Of a stretch of 64,000 nt of DNA, positions 47,356-58,113 are shown one piece after another. Every line of letters starts with the position of its first letter. The first letter of the stretch is position 1. Source of the DNA: Pseudaquabacterium pictum (GTDB lineage Bacteria; Pseudomonadota; Gammaproteobacteria; Burkholderiales; Burkholderiaceae_C); the NCBI RefSeq assembly GCF_005403045.1, contig NZ_BJCL01000006.1, forward strand, positions 124,001-188,000, written 5' to 3'. A program made the position numbers and the translations under genes. Below the pieces are notes generated by a model. The model ran no database searches. It saw only the letters and a list, made by a program, of their open reading frames with translations, and was not told the DNA's origin.

Positions 47356-48438
47356 TCAGTCGGCCGCGCCCATCGCCAGCGCCCGCTGGCGCTGGGCGTC
47401 GTCGGCCACCGGCGCGCCCAGCGGCCAGCCCTGCAGGTGCTGCAGGCTCAGGTCGGCCAGCGCGCCGATCCAGTCGGGCCGGTCGTTCAGGCAGTCGATG
47501 AAGTCGAAGCGCTCGCCGCCGGCATGCAGGAAGGCCTCCTTGGCTTCCATCGCGATCTCTTCCAGCGTTTCCAGGTTGTCCGACGCAAAGCCCGGGCAGA
47601 TGGCGTCGATGCGCTTGATGCCCTGCTCGGCCAGTTGCTTGACGGTGGGCTCGGTGTAGGGCTCCAGCCACTTGGCGCGGCCCAGGCGGCTCTGGAAGGT
47701 GACGATGTAGCCGTCGCGGCCGATGCCCAGCGCCTCGGCCACCAGGCGGGCGGTCTTGTGGCATTCGCAGTGGTAGGGGTCGCCCAGCGTCAGGCTGCGC
47801 GCCGGCACGCCATGGAAGCTCATCACCAGGGTCTGGCCGCGGCCGTGCAGGGCCCAGTGCTCGCGCACGCTGGCGGCCAGCGCGCGGATGTAGCCGGCGT
47901 CGTCGTGGTAGCGGTTGACGAAGCGCAGCTCGGGCATGCGGCGCGACCGCTGCGCCCAGCCGGCCACCGCGTCGAAGGTGCTGGCGGTGGTGGCGGCGGC
48001 GTACTGCGGGTACAGCGGCAGCACCAGCACGCGGGTGGCGCCCTCGGCCTGCAGGCCGTCGAGCACGCTGGCGATCGACGGCGCGCCGTAGCGCATGGCG
48101 TGGCGCACCAGCACGGTGTGGCCGCGGCCGGCCAGCTCGGCCTGCAGCGCTTCTGCCTGGCGGGCCGACCAGTGCAGCAGCGGTGAGCCCTGCTCGGTCC
48201 AGATCGATGCGTACTTGGCCGCCGACTTGGCCGGCCGGGTGCGCAGGATCACGCCATTGAGGATCAGCCACCACAGCGGCCGCGGGATCTCGACCACCCG
48301 CGGATCCCAGAGGAATTCGGCCAGGTAGCGCCGCAGGGCGGCGGGTGTCGGGGCGTCAGGCGTGCCCAGGTTGACCAGCAGCACGGCGGTGCGCGGAGCA
48401 CTGCCATGGCGGTACGGTGGTTCGGGCGCAAACGTCAT
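47356..48438 (-). CDS. hemH: Ferrochelatase (360 aa)
   Basis: Inserts Fe(II) into protoporphyrin IX, the last step of haem synthesis. VLLVNLGTPDAPTPAALRRYLAEFLWDPRVVEIPR starts the family. The catalytic histidine lies in VMSFHGVPARSL; YHCECHKTARLVAEALG and TFQSRLGRAKWLEPYT follow, and the partner acidic residues lie in the C-terminal third. The length is normal. It is oriented away from the PEP-CTERM gene (converging), with cyclase-FHA upstream. Confidence 0.96.
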   Translation of the reverse strand: MTFAPEPPYRHGSAPRTAVLLVNLGTPDAPTPAALRRYLAEFLWDPRVVEIPRPLWWLILNGVILRTRPAKSAAKYASIWTEQGSPLLHWSARQAEALQAELAGRGHTVLVRHAMRYGAPSIASVLDGLQAEGATRVLVLPLYPQYAAATTASTFDAVAGWAQRSRRMPELRFVNRYHDDAGYIRALAASVREHWALHGRGQTLVMSFHGVPARSLTLGDPYHCECHKTARLVAEALGIGRDGYIVTFQSRLGRAKWLEPYTEPTVKQLAEQGIKRIDAICPGFASDNLETLEEIAMEAKEAFLHAGGERFDFIDCLNDRPDWIGALADLSLQHLQGWPLGAPVADDAQRQRALAMGAAD

Positions 48439-48527
48439 GGGGGGCGATTGTCAGCGAAGCCGCTGCGAGGCCGGGGCGCGCGGGTCAAATGCCTGGCAGG
48501 CCTGCCGGGCCGTGGACACAGGCGCCG

Positions 48528-49472
48528 TCAGGGCCGGTGCGGGACGGTGTCGGTGAAGCTCAGCAACTCGAAGCGCACGCAGGGCGCCAGCGGGTCCAGC
48601 GGCGAGCCGCCCAGGCCGATCGAGCCGGCGCCGTGCAGGGTGCAGCTGCTGCGCCGCAGGGTCACCACCTCGTCGCCGCTGCCGAAGCGCACATAGGTGC
48701 CGTTGTAGCTGAGGTCGGTGAGCTGGAACACGCCGCCATGCCAGTCGACCCGTGCGTGCGAGCGCGAGACGCGGCTGTCGTCGACGCGGAAATGCGCCTG
48801 CGGGCTGCGGCCCAGCACCACCGGCATGCGGTCACCGTCGAACACCTCGTTGGCATTGAGCCAGATCAGGCGCACCGCCTCCGGCTCCAGCGTGTTGGTG
48901 ACGAAGCCGAACTGCGTGGGCGGCATGTCGGCGCCACGGCGGCCGCCCAGCACATGCACCTGCACCGGCTCGGCGCGGCCGCGCAGGTGCATCCAGCCCA
49001 GCGAGCGGAAGCGCGGTTGCGCCTCGGCCGGCAGGCCGGCCAGCACCTCGGCGGTGATCAGGGTCTCGTTGTCGCTGGCATGGTCGATCAGCCGGGCCGA
49101 GACATTGACGGCATCGCCGAAGCAGTCGCCGCCCATCTCCACCACCTCGCCGCGGGCCAGGGCCACCTGCAGGCGCAGCCCGCGCAGGCCGGGCGATGCG
49201 CCGCGCTCGCGGCCGCGGCTGACCAGGGCGTCGAGTTCCTCGTGCATCTGCTGGGCCGACTGCAAGCCGTCGGCCGGGCTGGGGAACACCGCCATCAGGC
49301 CGTCGCCCAGGGTCTTGATCAGCGTGCCGCTGCAGGCCGGCACCGCCCGGCCCAGGGCCGCCACCGTGTGCGTGACCACCGAGGTGGCCTCGGCATTGCC
49401 CAGCGTCTCATAGAGAGCGGTGGAGCCCCGGAGGTCGGCGAAGAGCACGGTGCGCTCGGCGATGCGCGTCAT
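48528..49472 (-). CDS. Class III nucleotidyl cyclase with C-terminal FHA domain (314 aa)
   Basis: The cyclase domain comes first. TVLFADLRGSTALYETLG carries the first metal aspartate (FADLRGST), GTLIKTLGDGLMAVFPSP the second, and DCFGDAVNVSARLIDHA the transition-state Asn region. The FHA domain (about residues 220-305) has MPVVLGRSPQAHFRVDD, SRSHARVDW and NGTYVRFG, so it should bind phosphothreonine peptides. No membrane helix is seen. It probably makes cAMP under control of a Ser/Thr-kinase signal; no kinase lies nearby. Confidence 0.88.
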   Translation of the reverse strand: MTRIAERTVLFADLRGSTALYETLGNAEATSVVTHTVAALGRAVPACSGTLIKTLGDGLMAVFPSPADGLQSAQQMHEELDALVSRGRERGASPGLRGLRLQVALARGEVVEMGGDCFGDAVNVSARLIDHASDNETLITAEVLAGLPAEAQPRFRSLGWMHLRGRAEPVQVHVLGGRRGADMPPTQFGFVTNTLEPEAVRLIWLNANEVFDGDRMPVVLGRSPQAHFRVDDSRVSRSHARVDWHGGVFQLTDLSYNGTYVRFGSGDEVVTLRRSSCTLHGAGSIGLGGSPLDPLAPCVRFELLSFTDTVPHRP

Positions 49473-49536
49473 GCCAGGCAGTTTAATCGTGAAATCCTTG
49501 GGGCCCTGGTGGCGCAGCAGCCATCAGCGGGGCATG

Positions 49537-49561
49537 AAAAAGGCCTCCCGAAGGAGGCCTT
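49537..49561 (-). terminator. Rho-independent terminator downstream of rpoD
   Basis: A perfect 9-bp stem AAGGCCTCC / GGAGGCCTT with loop CGAA, followed on the minus strand by TTTTT (the A-run at 49537-49541). It lies 25 bp after the rpoD stop. The symmetry allows some action on the other strand, but the T-run favours the minus strand. Confidence 0.92.
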
Positions 49562-49585
49562 GACATCGTCAGAGACGAATCCGGA

Positions 49586-51850
<2,265 letters not shown>

Positions 51851-52211
51851 GCGGGTCCTATCGCGGGTGATCGGCGGGGATTCGGTGTGGCAGCAGGGGC
51901 GTTCGGCCAGCCGGGCCAGCCATGCGATGCCGTTGACCGGCACACGTGAACAGGCACCGCGCGGGCATGCGCAGCGTGTTCCCGGGCGCCCGGTCAGACG
52001 GGAGGCGGGTGGTCCAGGCTTGGTCGGGCAAGCTGGCGTGGACGTTGTTGAAGCGCAGCCCTTGCGGGGGGTGTTGGCCTTAGCGCGTTTGCGGACCCGT
52101 GTCAGGGGTGGCCAGGACCGGAGGTGCTGCTGTCACTCTTGCCGATGCAACCAATCCAACATTATCGGCCAATTTCCGCCGGCGCGTCAAAGTCGACGTC
52201 GACGCGCCCGC
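51851..52211 (-). other. Gene-free rpoD leader region (361 bp)
   Basis: I see no gene here. It holds the predicted rpoD promoter (52161-52190) and about 300 bp of leader between the predicted start near 52154 and the rpoD ATG. A 12-bp palindrome GTCGACGTCGAC (52192-52203) lies directly upstream of the -35. No riboswitch fold or tRNA is recognisable by eye. Confidence 0.6.
52161..52190 (-). promoter_or_regulatory. Sigma-70 promoter for rpoD
   Basis: On the minus strand TTGACG (52185-52190) and GATAAT (52161-52166) are 18 bp apart, 5 of 6 matches in each. The initiation site would be near 52154, about 300 nt before the rpoD start, directly after the dnaG stop at 52212. It allows rpoD to be transcribed apart from dnaG. 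Confidence 0.75.
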
Positions 52212-54077
52212 TCAGGCCGCCGCGCCGGCCAGCTTCAGCGCCGCCTGCCGGGCGTAGAGCGCGCGGATGTGGCGCTGGTCGTCTTCCGACAGTTCGCCTG
52301 ACTGGATCAGCAGGTTGAGCTGGTCGGACAGTTCGGTGAACTCGATCTGGCCCAGCACCGTGCCCAGGTCGGCCGTCGGTGGATCGGGGTCCAGCGCATG
52401 GTCGGCGCGGATGCGGGCCAGCAGCGGCGCGATGGCCTCGGCCTCGGGCAGGGCGGCGAGGTCGGTCAGCAGGGCGTCGAGCGTCATCGCGCCGTGGTCC
52501 TGCAGCAGGCGCTCGACACCGCTGAAGAACAGGCCGTGCGGCGCCGGCTGGTCGCACAGCAGCGCATGGCTGGCATCGGGCAGCTGGGCCCACAGCTCGC
52601 TGTGGCGGGCCACCAGCCAGGCCGCGCGGTCCAGCCGGGTGGCGGTCTGCGGATTGCGGCGGCCGGATGCCTGCGGCGCGCGCGGCGGCTGGCGCCGCGG
52701 TGCGCTGCCGTCGCTGGCCGGTTCGGCGGCAGCGGCCGCAGCCGGTGCCTGCCGCCGGCCGCCGCTGCGCCGGGCCCAGTGCGCCTGCAGCACCTCGGCG
52801 GCCATGCCGCCTTGCTGGGCCAAAGTCTGCACCACCTGCTCGCGCAGCAGGCCCTCTGGCAGCAGGGCCACCAGCGGGCCGGCCTGGGCCAGCATCTTCG
52901 AGCGTCCCTCGGCCGTGGCCAGGTCGCACTCGGCGCCGGCATGGGCGATCAGCTGGGCCGACAGCGGCACGGCCTGGGCCACGGCGGCATCGAAGGCCTC
53001 GGGGCCCAGCTCGCGGATGTAGGAATCGGGATCATGCTCGGCCGGCAGGAACAGGAAGCGCACGCTGCGGGTGTCGGTGGCATGCGGCAGGGCGGCTTCC
53101 AGCGCCCGGCCGGCGGCGCGGCGGCCGGCGGCGTCGCCGTCGAAGCTGAACACCACGGTGTCGGTGAAGCGGAACAGCTTGCTGACGTGCTCGTCGGTGC
53201 AGGCCGTGCCCAGCGTGGCCACCGCATTGGGGAAGCCCCACTGCGCCAGCGCCACCACGTCCATGTAGCCCTCCACCACCAGCGCATAGCCCTTGGCGCG
53301 CAGGCCCTGGCGGGCCTCGTACAGGCCGTACAGCTCCTGGCCCTTGTGGAAGACCGGCGTCTCGGGCGAATTGAGGTACTTCGGCTCGCCGACATCCAGC
53401 ACCCGGCCGCCGAAGCCGATGACCTCGCCCCGCACCGAGCGGATCGGGAACATGATGCGGTCGCGGAAGCGGTCGTAGCGCTTTTCCTCGCCGCCGCCGT
53501 CGGCCTCGCCGCCGCTGGTGATGACCAGGCCGCTCTCGGTGAGCAGCGGGTCGGCGTAGTCCGGGAACACGCCGGCCAGGGTGCGCCAGCCCTCGGGCGC
53601 ATAGCCCAGGCCGAAGCGGGCGGCGATCTGGCCGGTCAGGCCGCGCTTCTTCAGGTAGGCCACCGCCCGCGGGCTGGCCTTGAGTGCACCTTTGTAGTGG
53701 TCGGCGGCCTTGGCCAGCACATCGCTCAAGGTGGCGCGCTGGGCGCGCTCGGCCTCGGCACGGGCGCGGTCCTCGGGCGTGGCGGTGCTCTCCGGCACGG
53801 CCAGGCCCACCTGCTGGGCCAGGTCGCGCACTGCGTCCATGAAGCCCATGCCGTGGTGCTCGGTCAGGAAGCGGATGGCATCGCCGTGGGCGCCGCAGCC
53901 GAAGCAGTGGTAGGTCTGCCGCGACGGGCTGACGATGAAGCTGGGCGATTTCTCGCCATGGAATGGGCACAGGCCCTTGTGGTTGATGCCCGCCTTCTTC
54001 AGCTCGACATGGCGGCCCACCACCTCGACGATGTCGACGCGGGACAGCAGGTCCTGGATGAAGCCGGTGGGGAGCAT
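52212..54077 (-). CDS. dnaG: DNA primase DnaG (621 aa)
   Basis: Synthesises RNA primers at the replication fork. The CHC2 zinc finger is C37-H40-C58-C61 (LCPFHGEKSPSF ... YHCFGCGAHG). The RNA-polymerase core with the Toprim domain contains LVVEGYMDVVALAQWGFPNAVATLG and VFSFDGDAAGRRA. The C-terminal helicase-binding domain begins near residue 480 (RLDRAAWLVARHSELW). A low-complexity Ala/Arg-rich linker precedes it. The order dnaG then rpoD is the conserved macromolecular-synthesis arrangement, without rpsU here. Confidence 0.96.
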   Translation of the reverse strand: MLPTGFIQDLLSRVDIVEVVGRHVELKKAGINHKGLCPFHGEKSPSFIVSPSRQTYHCFGCGAHGDAIRFLTEHHGMGFMDAVRDLAQQVGLAVPESTATPEDRARAEAERAQRATLSDVLAKAADHYKGALKASPRAVAYLKKRGLTGQIAARFGLGYAPEGWRTLAGVFPDYADPLLTESGLVITSGGEADGGGEEKRYDRFRDRIMFPIRSVRGEVIGFGGRVLDVGEPKYLNSPETPVFHKGQELYGLYEARQGLRAKGYALVVEGYMDVVALAQWGFPNAVATLGTACTDEHVSKLFRFTDTVVFSFDGDAAGRRAAGRALEAALPHATDTRSVRFLFLPAEHDPDSYIRELGPEAFDAAVAQAVPLSAQLIAHAGAECDLATAEGRSKMLAQAGPLVALLPEGLLREQVVQTLAQQGGMAAEVLQAHWARRSGGRRQAPAAAAAAEPASDGSAPRRQPPRAPQASGRRNPQTATRLDRAAWLVARHSELWAQLPDASHALLCDQPAPHGLFFSGVERLLQDHGAMTLDALLTDLAALPEAEAIAPLLARIRADHALDPDPPTADLGTVLGQIEFTELSDQLNLLIQSGELSEDDQRHIRALYARQAALKLAGAAA

Positions 54078-54123
54078 CGGCCGAGTCTAGCGAGTCGGGC
54101 CCGCCGGGGCCGGCTGGGGTGGC

Positions 54124-57100
54124 TCAGTCGCCCGCCAGGCCGCGGGGCGGCGGCAGGTCGTCGACCACCTGGCCGCCGCCCTCGGGGTTGGCCAGGCTGG
54201 CGGCGGGCGCGGTGGTCAGCGCGAACAGGCCCTTCCAGTTGCGCACCCAGGGCAGCACCGCCTCGGCAGGCATCGGCGGGGCGATGCCCATGCCCTGGCC
54301 AATCTCGCAGCCCATGTCCAGCAGCACGCGGGCCTGGGCGGCGGTCTCCACGCCCTCGGCCACCACCAGGCAGTCGAAGGTGCGCGACAGGTTGATCACG
54401 TTCTCGACGATGGCCAGGTCCTGCGGGTCGCCCAGCATGTTGTGCACGAAGCTGCGGTCGATCTTGAGCACCTGCACCGGCAGCCGCTTCAGGTAGTTGA
54501 GGGTGGAATAGCCGGTGCCGAAGTCGTCCAGCGCCCAGCGCACACCCAGGCGGGCGCAGCGCTCCAGCACCGCGCTGGTGAAGCCGATGTCGGTGAAGGC
54601 GGCGGTCTCCAGCACTTCCAGCTCCAGCCGCGGGCCCAGCGGCCGGGCATGGCGGGCCAGCAGCTCGCCCAGGCGCTGGGCGAAGTCGGGCTCCTGCAGG
54701 TGGCGGGCGGTGATGTTGACGCTGAGCGACAGGTCCAGCCCGGCGTCCTGCCAGGCCTCCAGCTGGTCGAGTGCGCGGGCCAGCACATGGTCGCCCACCC
54801 GGGCCGACAGGCCGGTGTGCTCGATCAGCGGCAGGAAGTGCGCCGGCGGCACGATGCCCTTGTCGGGGTGGTTCCAGCGCAGCAGGGCCTCGAAGCCCAG
54901 CACCGCGCCGCGCCGCAGGTCGACCTTGGGCTGGTAGTACAGCACCAGCTCATGGCGGTCCAGCGCATCCTGCACCCTGCCGATGGCGCTCACCCGTTCC
55001 TCGGTGCGGCGGCTGTGCTCGGGGTCGAAGAACAGGAAGCCATTGCGCCCGCTCTGCTTGACGCCATACATCGCATGGTCGGCATGGCGCAGCAGGGTGT
55101 CGGCATCGCTGGCGTCCAGCGGGTAGACGGTGGCGCCGACGCTGGCGGTCACCGTCTCCGGCGCGACCCCGGGGCCCACCACCACCGGCTGGGCCACCAC
55201 ACGCAGCACCCGTTCCACCGCAGAGCGGGCCTCGTCCACCGTGCCGGCGCGCAGCAGCAGCACGAACTCGTCGCCGCCCAGCCGCGCGGCCGCGTCGGAC
55301 CAGACCGTGCCACGCACGCGCAGCGCGCTGCGCAGGCGGTTGGCCAGTTCGGCCAGGAACAGGTCACCGGCGGCATGGCCGTGGCGCTCGTTGACGGTCT
55401 TGAAGTGGTCCAGATCGAGGTAGCACACCGCCAGCAGGTAGCCGTCGCGGTCGGTGGCGGCCATGGCTTCGGCCAACAGCTGGCTGAGCCGCGCCCGGTT
55501 GGGCAGGCGGGTCAGCTCGTCGAAGTAGGTCTGGCGTTCCAGCTGCTCGCGCTGCAGGCGCTGCTCGGTCACGTCGCTGACCACGAGCACGTGGTACCGC
55601 AGCGCGCCGTCGGGCCCGTGCACCGTGCTGACGGTGATGTGCAGCGCGCACGGGTCACCGTTGCGGCGGCGTTCCACCACCTCGCCCACCCAGTTGCCCT
55701 GGCTGCGCAGCGCGGCAAACAGGCTGGCCTGCTGCGGCCGCTGGGTGCCGTCGGCCAGGCCCGGGCGCAGCAGCGACGGCACGCTGCCCAGCAGCTCGTC
55801 GCGCGGGATGCCGACGATGCGGCAGTAGGTGGGGTTGGCGTCCAGCACCCGCAGGTCGGCATCGGTGACCACCAGGCCTTCGTGCAGGTGCATGAATACG
55901 CTGGACGACAGCTGCTGGCGGTCGGCGGCGTCGTGCCGCTCGCCCACGTCGGCCAGCGAGGCCACCACCCGCAGCGGCTTGCCGTCGTCGTCGCGCTCGG
56001 CCACGCTCAGGTGCAGGTCGAACCAGTGCCAGCCGGTGCCGCGGCGCAGCCGCAGCTCGCGCTGCAGGCCGGGGCTGGCGGGCGCGGTTTGCGGTGCCAG
56101 CGCGGCGTCCAGCGCCGGGCGGTCGTCGGCATGCACCTGGTCCAGCCAGTGCGCCAGGCTGCGGCCCTGGGCGCCGTGGGGATCGTCCATCAGGGCACGC
56201 CAGCAGGCCGAGGTGAAGCTCTCGCCGGTGCGCAGGTTCCAGTCGGCCACGCCCAGGTCGGAGCCGGCCAGTGCCAGCTGCCAGCGCTCGTCCAGCCGCA
56301 CCAGCTCGCCAGTCAGGGCATGGGCCACCAGCATCAGCACGGCCATGGCGCCCGAGGTGGCCCACAGCAGCAGCTGGCCGTTGCCTGGCTGCAGCTGGTC
56401 GAGCTGGGCGAACGGACCCAGGCCGGCGGCGGTGGCCGCCACCAGCGCCATCGACATGACCAGCACCGCGGCCGACGCGGTGGCCAGACCGGCCCGCATG
56501 GCCACGGCGCTCAGGGCCACCGGCGTGCCCAGCAACAGGGCGAGTGCACCGAGTCCCAGCCAGGGTGTGGTCACCAGGCTGGCGGCCACCAGCGCTGCTG
56601 CCGCCGCCAGCAGCCCCAGGCTGAGATGGCGGCGCTGCGCCGCCAGCGCACTGGCCAGACTGCGGCGGCCGAGGGTGAGCAGCGGCACACCGGCCACCAG
56701 CAGGCCCAGGGTGTCGCCGGCCCACCATTGCAGCACCGTCAACGGCCAGGCCGGCGGCGCGATGCGGCCGGTGGCGGCCAGCCAGCTGGCGCCGTTCAGT
56801 GCGGTGAAGGCGGTGGCGCCCAGGCCACCGGCGCCCAGCAGCAGCCAGAGGTCACGCCGTCGGGTGAGCTGCGGGTTGAAGCCGGCGCGCAGCAGCCAGC
56901 GGGAGGCCAGCCAGGGCCCGGCGGCGTTGCCCAGCGCAATGCCCAGCGCCAACCCCGGCGACGCGCCCACCGACAGCTGCAGCGCCGCCGCGCCGACGAA
57001 CAGCGCGGGAACATAACCCGGCCCCCAGCGCACCAGCACCGCCAGCGCGCCGCCCAGGGCCGGCCAGAACACGCTGACGAAGGGCGAGGGGCTCTCCAGC

Positions 57101-57171
57101 GCCAGGCCCAGGCGGCCGGCCGCAAGGTAGGTGCCGGCCACCAGCAGCGACCGCCACCACCAGCGCGTCAT
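54124..57171 (-). CDS. MASE1-PAS-GGDEF-EAL cyclic di-GMP protein (1015 aa)
   Basis: The N-terminal ~300 residues hold about eight membrane helices of the MASE1 type. A first PAS region follows (WQLALAGSDLGVADWNL, about 320-420), then a second (HLHEGLVVTDADLRVLDANPTYCRIVG, about 430-540), GGDEF with RLGGDEFVLLL, and EAL with GFEALLRWNHPDKGIVPP and DDFGTGYSTLNYLKRLPVQVLKID. Both active-site motifs look intact, so it could make and degrade cyclic di-GMP. The GGDEF inhibitory RxxD site is absent (VWSD at that position). The EAL glutamate and DDFGTG loop favour phosphodiesterase output. The signal is unknown. Confidence 0.93.
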   Translation of the reverse strand: MTRWWWRSLLVAGTYLAAGRLGLALESPSPFVSVFWPALGGALAVLVRWGPGYVPALFVGAAALQLSVGASPGLALGIALGNAAGPWLASRWLLRAGFNPQLTRRRDLWLLLGAGGLGATAFTALNGASWLAATGRIAPPAWPLTVLQWWAGDTLGLLVAGVPLLTLGRRSLASALAAQRRHLSLGLLAAAAALVAASLVTTPWLGLGALALLLGTPVALSAVAMRAGLATASAAVLVMSMALVAATAAGLGPFAQLDQLQPGNGQLLLWATSGAMAVLMLVAHALTGELVRLDERWQLALAGSDLGVADWNLRTGESFTSACWRALMDDPHGAQGRSLAHWLDQVHADDRPALDAALAPQTAPASPGLQRELRLRRGTGWHWFDLHLSVAERDDDGKPLRVVASLADVGERHDAADRQQLSSSVFMHLHEGLVVTDADLRVLDANPTYCRIVGIPRDELLGSVPSLLRPGLADGTQRPQQASLFAALRSQGNWVGEVVERRRNGDPCALHITVSTVHGPDGALRYHVLVVSDVTEQRLQREQLERQTYFDELTRLPNRARLSQLLAEAMAATDRDGYLLAVCYLDLDHFKTVNERHGHAAGDLFLAELANRLRSALRVRGTVWSDAAARLGGDEFVLLLRAGTVDEARSAVERVLRVVAQPVVVGPGVAPETVTASVGATVYPLDASDADTLLRHADHAMYGVKQSGRNGFLFFDPEHSRRTEERVSAIGRVQDALDRHELVLYYQPKVDLRRGAVLGFEALLRWNHPDKGIVPPAHFLPLIEHTGLSARVGDHVLARALDQLEAWQDAGLDLSLSVNITARHLQEPDFAQRLGELLARHARPLGPRLELEVLETAAFTDIGFTSAVLERCARLGVRWALDDFGTGYSTLNYLKRLPVQVLKIDRSFVHNMLGDPQDLAIVENVINLSRTFDCLVVAEGVETAAQARVLLDMGCEIGQGMGIAPPMPAEAVLPWVRNWKGLFALTTAPAASLANPEGGGQVVDDLPPPRGLAGD

Positions 57172-57367
57172 GCCGGTCGGCGGCCGCAGCAGGCGGGCGG
57201 CAGTGCAGGGGTGGCTGGATGCATGGTGGCGGTGGCGGCTGTCCGGCGGGCGCCGGTGAATGGCCCGCAGAGGCGGGCACCGATGCTAGCGGCTGCGCGC
57301 GCATCCGGGGCCGCCGGTGTGGGTGGTCATGCCGCGGTGGCGGCCGGCGCGCGCTGCAAAGACGACA

Positions 57368-57389
57368 AAGCCCGGCCGGGGCCGGGCTT
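57368..57389 (-). terminator. Likely hairpin after hns
   Basis: AAGCCCGGC (57368-57376) and GCCGGGCTT (57381-57389) form a perfect 9-bp stem with a CGGG loop 27 bp past the hns stop. On the minus strand the following TTTGTCGTC is only partly T-rich, so termination may be weak or need Rho. No other feature is evident in the 57172-57415 gap. Confidence 0.55.
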
Positions 57390-57415
57390 GCAGGCCGGGT
57401 TGCCCCGACGCGGGA

Positions 57416-57730
57416 TCAGATCGTGAAATCCTCGATCTTGGCGCCGGCAGCCAGAGCGGCCTTCAGCCACTTGGGTTGCAGGCCACGGCCGGTCCAGGAT
57501 TCGCCGGTGGCGGCGTTGCGGTACTTGGCGGCCACCTTGCTGGCCGGTTTGGCCGCACTGGCAGCACGCACCACCGGCGCCTTGCCGGCAATATCGGCAG
57601 CCGTCAGGCCAAACTCGGCCATCATGGCGCGCACCTTGTTGATGGCGGTGGCGCGTTCTTCGCGCTGCACATCGGCGATCTTCTTTTCGATTTCAGCGCG
57701 CTGCGCCAACAGGTCTTGCAGAGAGGACAT
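57416..57730 (-). CDS. H-NS family histone-like nucleoid protein (104 aa)
   Basis: The N-terminal coiled coil (LQDLLAQRAEIEKKIADVQREERATAINKVRAMMAEFG) is for oligomerisation. The C-terminal DNA-binding domain carries YRNAATGESWTGRGLQPKWLKAAL, the H-NS core (TWxGRGxxPxWL). The length is typical of betaproteobacterial H-NS proteins. It probably silences AT-rich, horizontally acquired DNA. It is monocistronic, with GGAG just before the ATG at 57730 and a -10 TATACT at 57762-57767. Confidence 0.9.
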   Translation of the reverse strand: MSSLQDLLAQRAEIEKKIADVQREERATAINKVRAMMAEFGLTAADIAGKAPVVRAASAAKPASKVAAKYRNAATGESWTGRGLQPKWLKAALAAGAKIEDFTI

Positions 57731-57761
57731 ATTCGGCTCCGGTGGATGAGACAACGGAGCG

Positions 57762-57767
57762 AGTATA
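57762..57767 (-). promoter_or_regulatory. -10 element of the hns gene
   Basis: TATACT on the minus strand, 5 of 6 to consensus, 31 bp before the hns start, giving a leader of about 25 nt. The -35 position does not match well. It lies in an AT-rich patch (57755-57780), unlike the surrounding DNA. Confidence 0.5.
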
Positions 57768-57810
57768 TCGAAAATCATCTCTGCAGTGCCTGCGGTTTTG
57801 GCGTCAGGCT

Positions 57811-58083
57811 TCAGGCGGCCGGCGGCACATAACCGGTGGGCTGGTCGGCGCCCTCGCCGAAGAAGAATCGCTCCATCTGCCGCGCCAGGTATTGCCGGGC
57901 GCGCTGGTCGGCCAGATTCAGCCGATTCTCGTTCACCAGCATGGTCTGGTGCTTGAGCCACAGGCCCCAGGCTTCCTTGCTGACGTTGGCGTAAATGCGC
58001 TTGCCCAGTTCACCGGGATAGGGTGCGAAGTCGAGGCCGTCGGCCTCTTTCTTCAGATGGACACATTGGACGGTGCGGGCCAT
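57811..58083 (-). CDS. yggX: Fe(2+)-trafficking / oxidative damage protection protein YggX (90 aa)
   Basis: [57 protein letters not shown] is the complete family signature, including the conserved Cys near residue 7. Homologues protect Fe-S proteins and interact with iron traffic. The length is standard. It follows argA on the same strand after 30 bp, so the two probably share a transcript. Confidence 0.95.
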   Translation of the reverse strand: MARTVQCVHLKKEADGLDFAPYPGELGKRIYANVSKEAWGLWLKHQTMLVNENRLNLADQRARQYLARQMERFFFGEGADQPTGYVPPAA

Positions 58084-58113
58084 GGGGCTCTCCTGTGGCG
58101 GGTTGGGTCGGGT

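Noticed and set aside
51851-51943. In-frame ATG at 51943 as an alternative rpoD start
   Set aside because: The added 31 residues are unlike the Lys/Ala-rich family N-terminus and no ribosome site is evident.
54442-57426. A 994-codon open frame on the plus strand opposite the GGDEF-EAL gene
   Set aside because: Composition (Gln/Ala/His/Gly) and position show it is a shadow of the minus-strand gene; no domain is recognisable.
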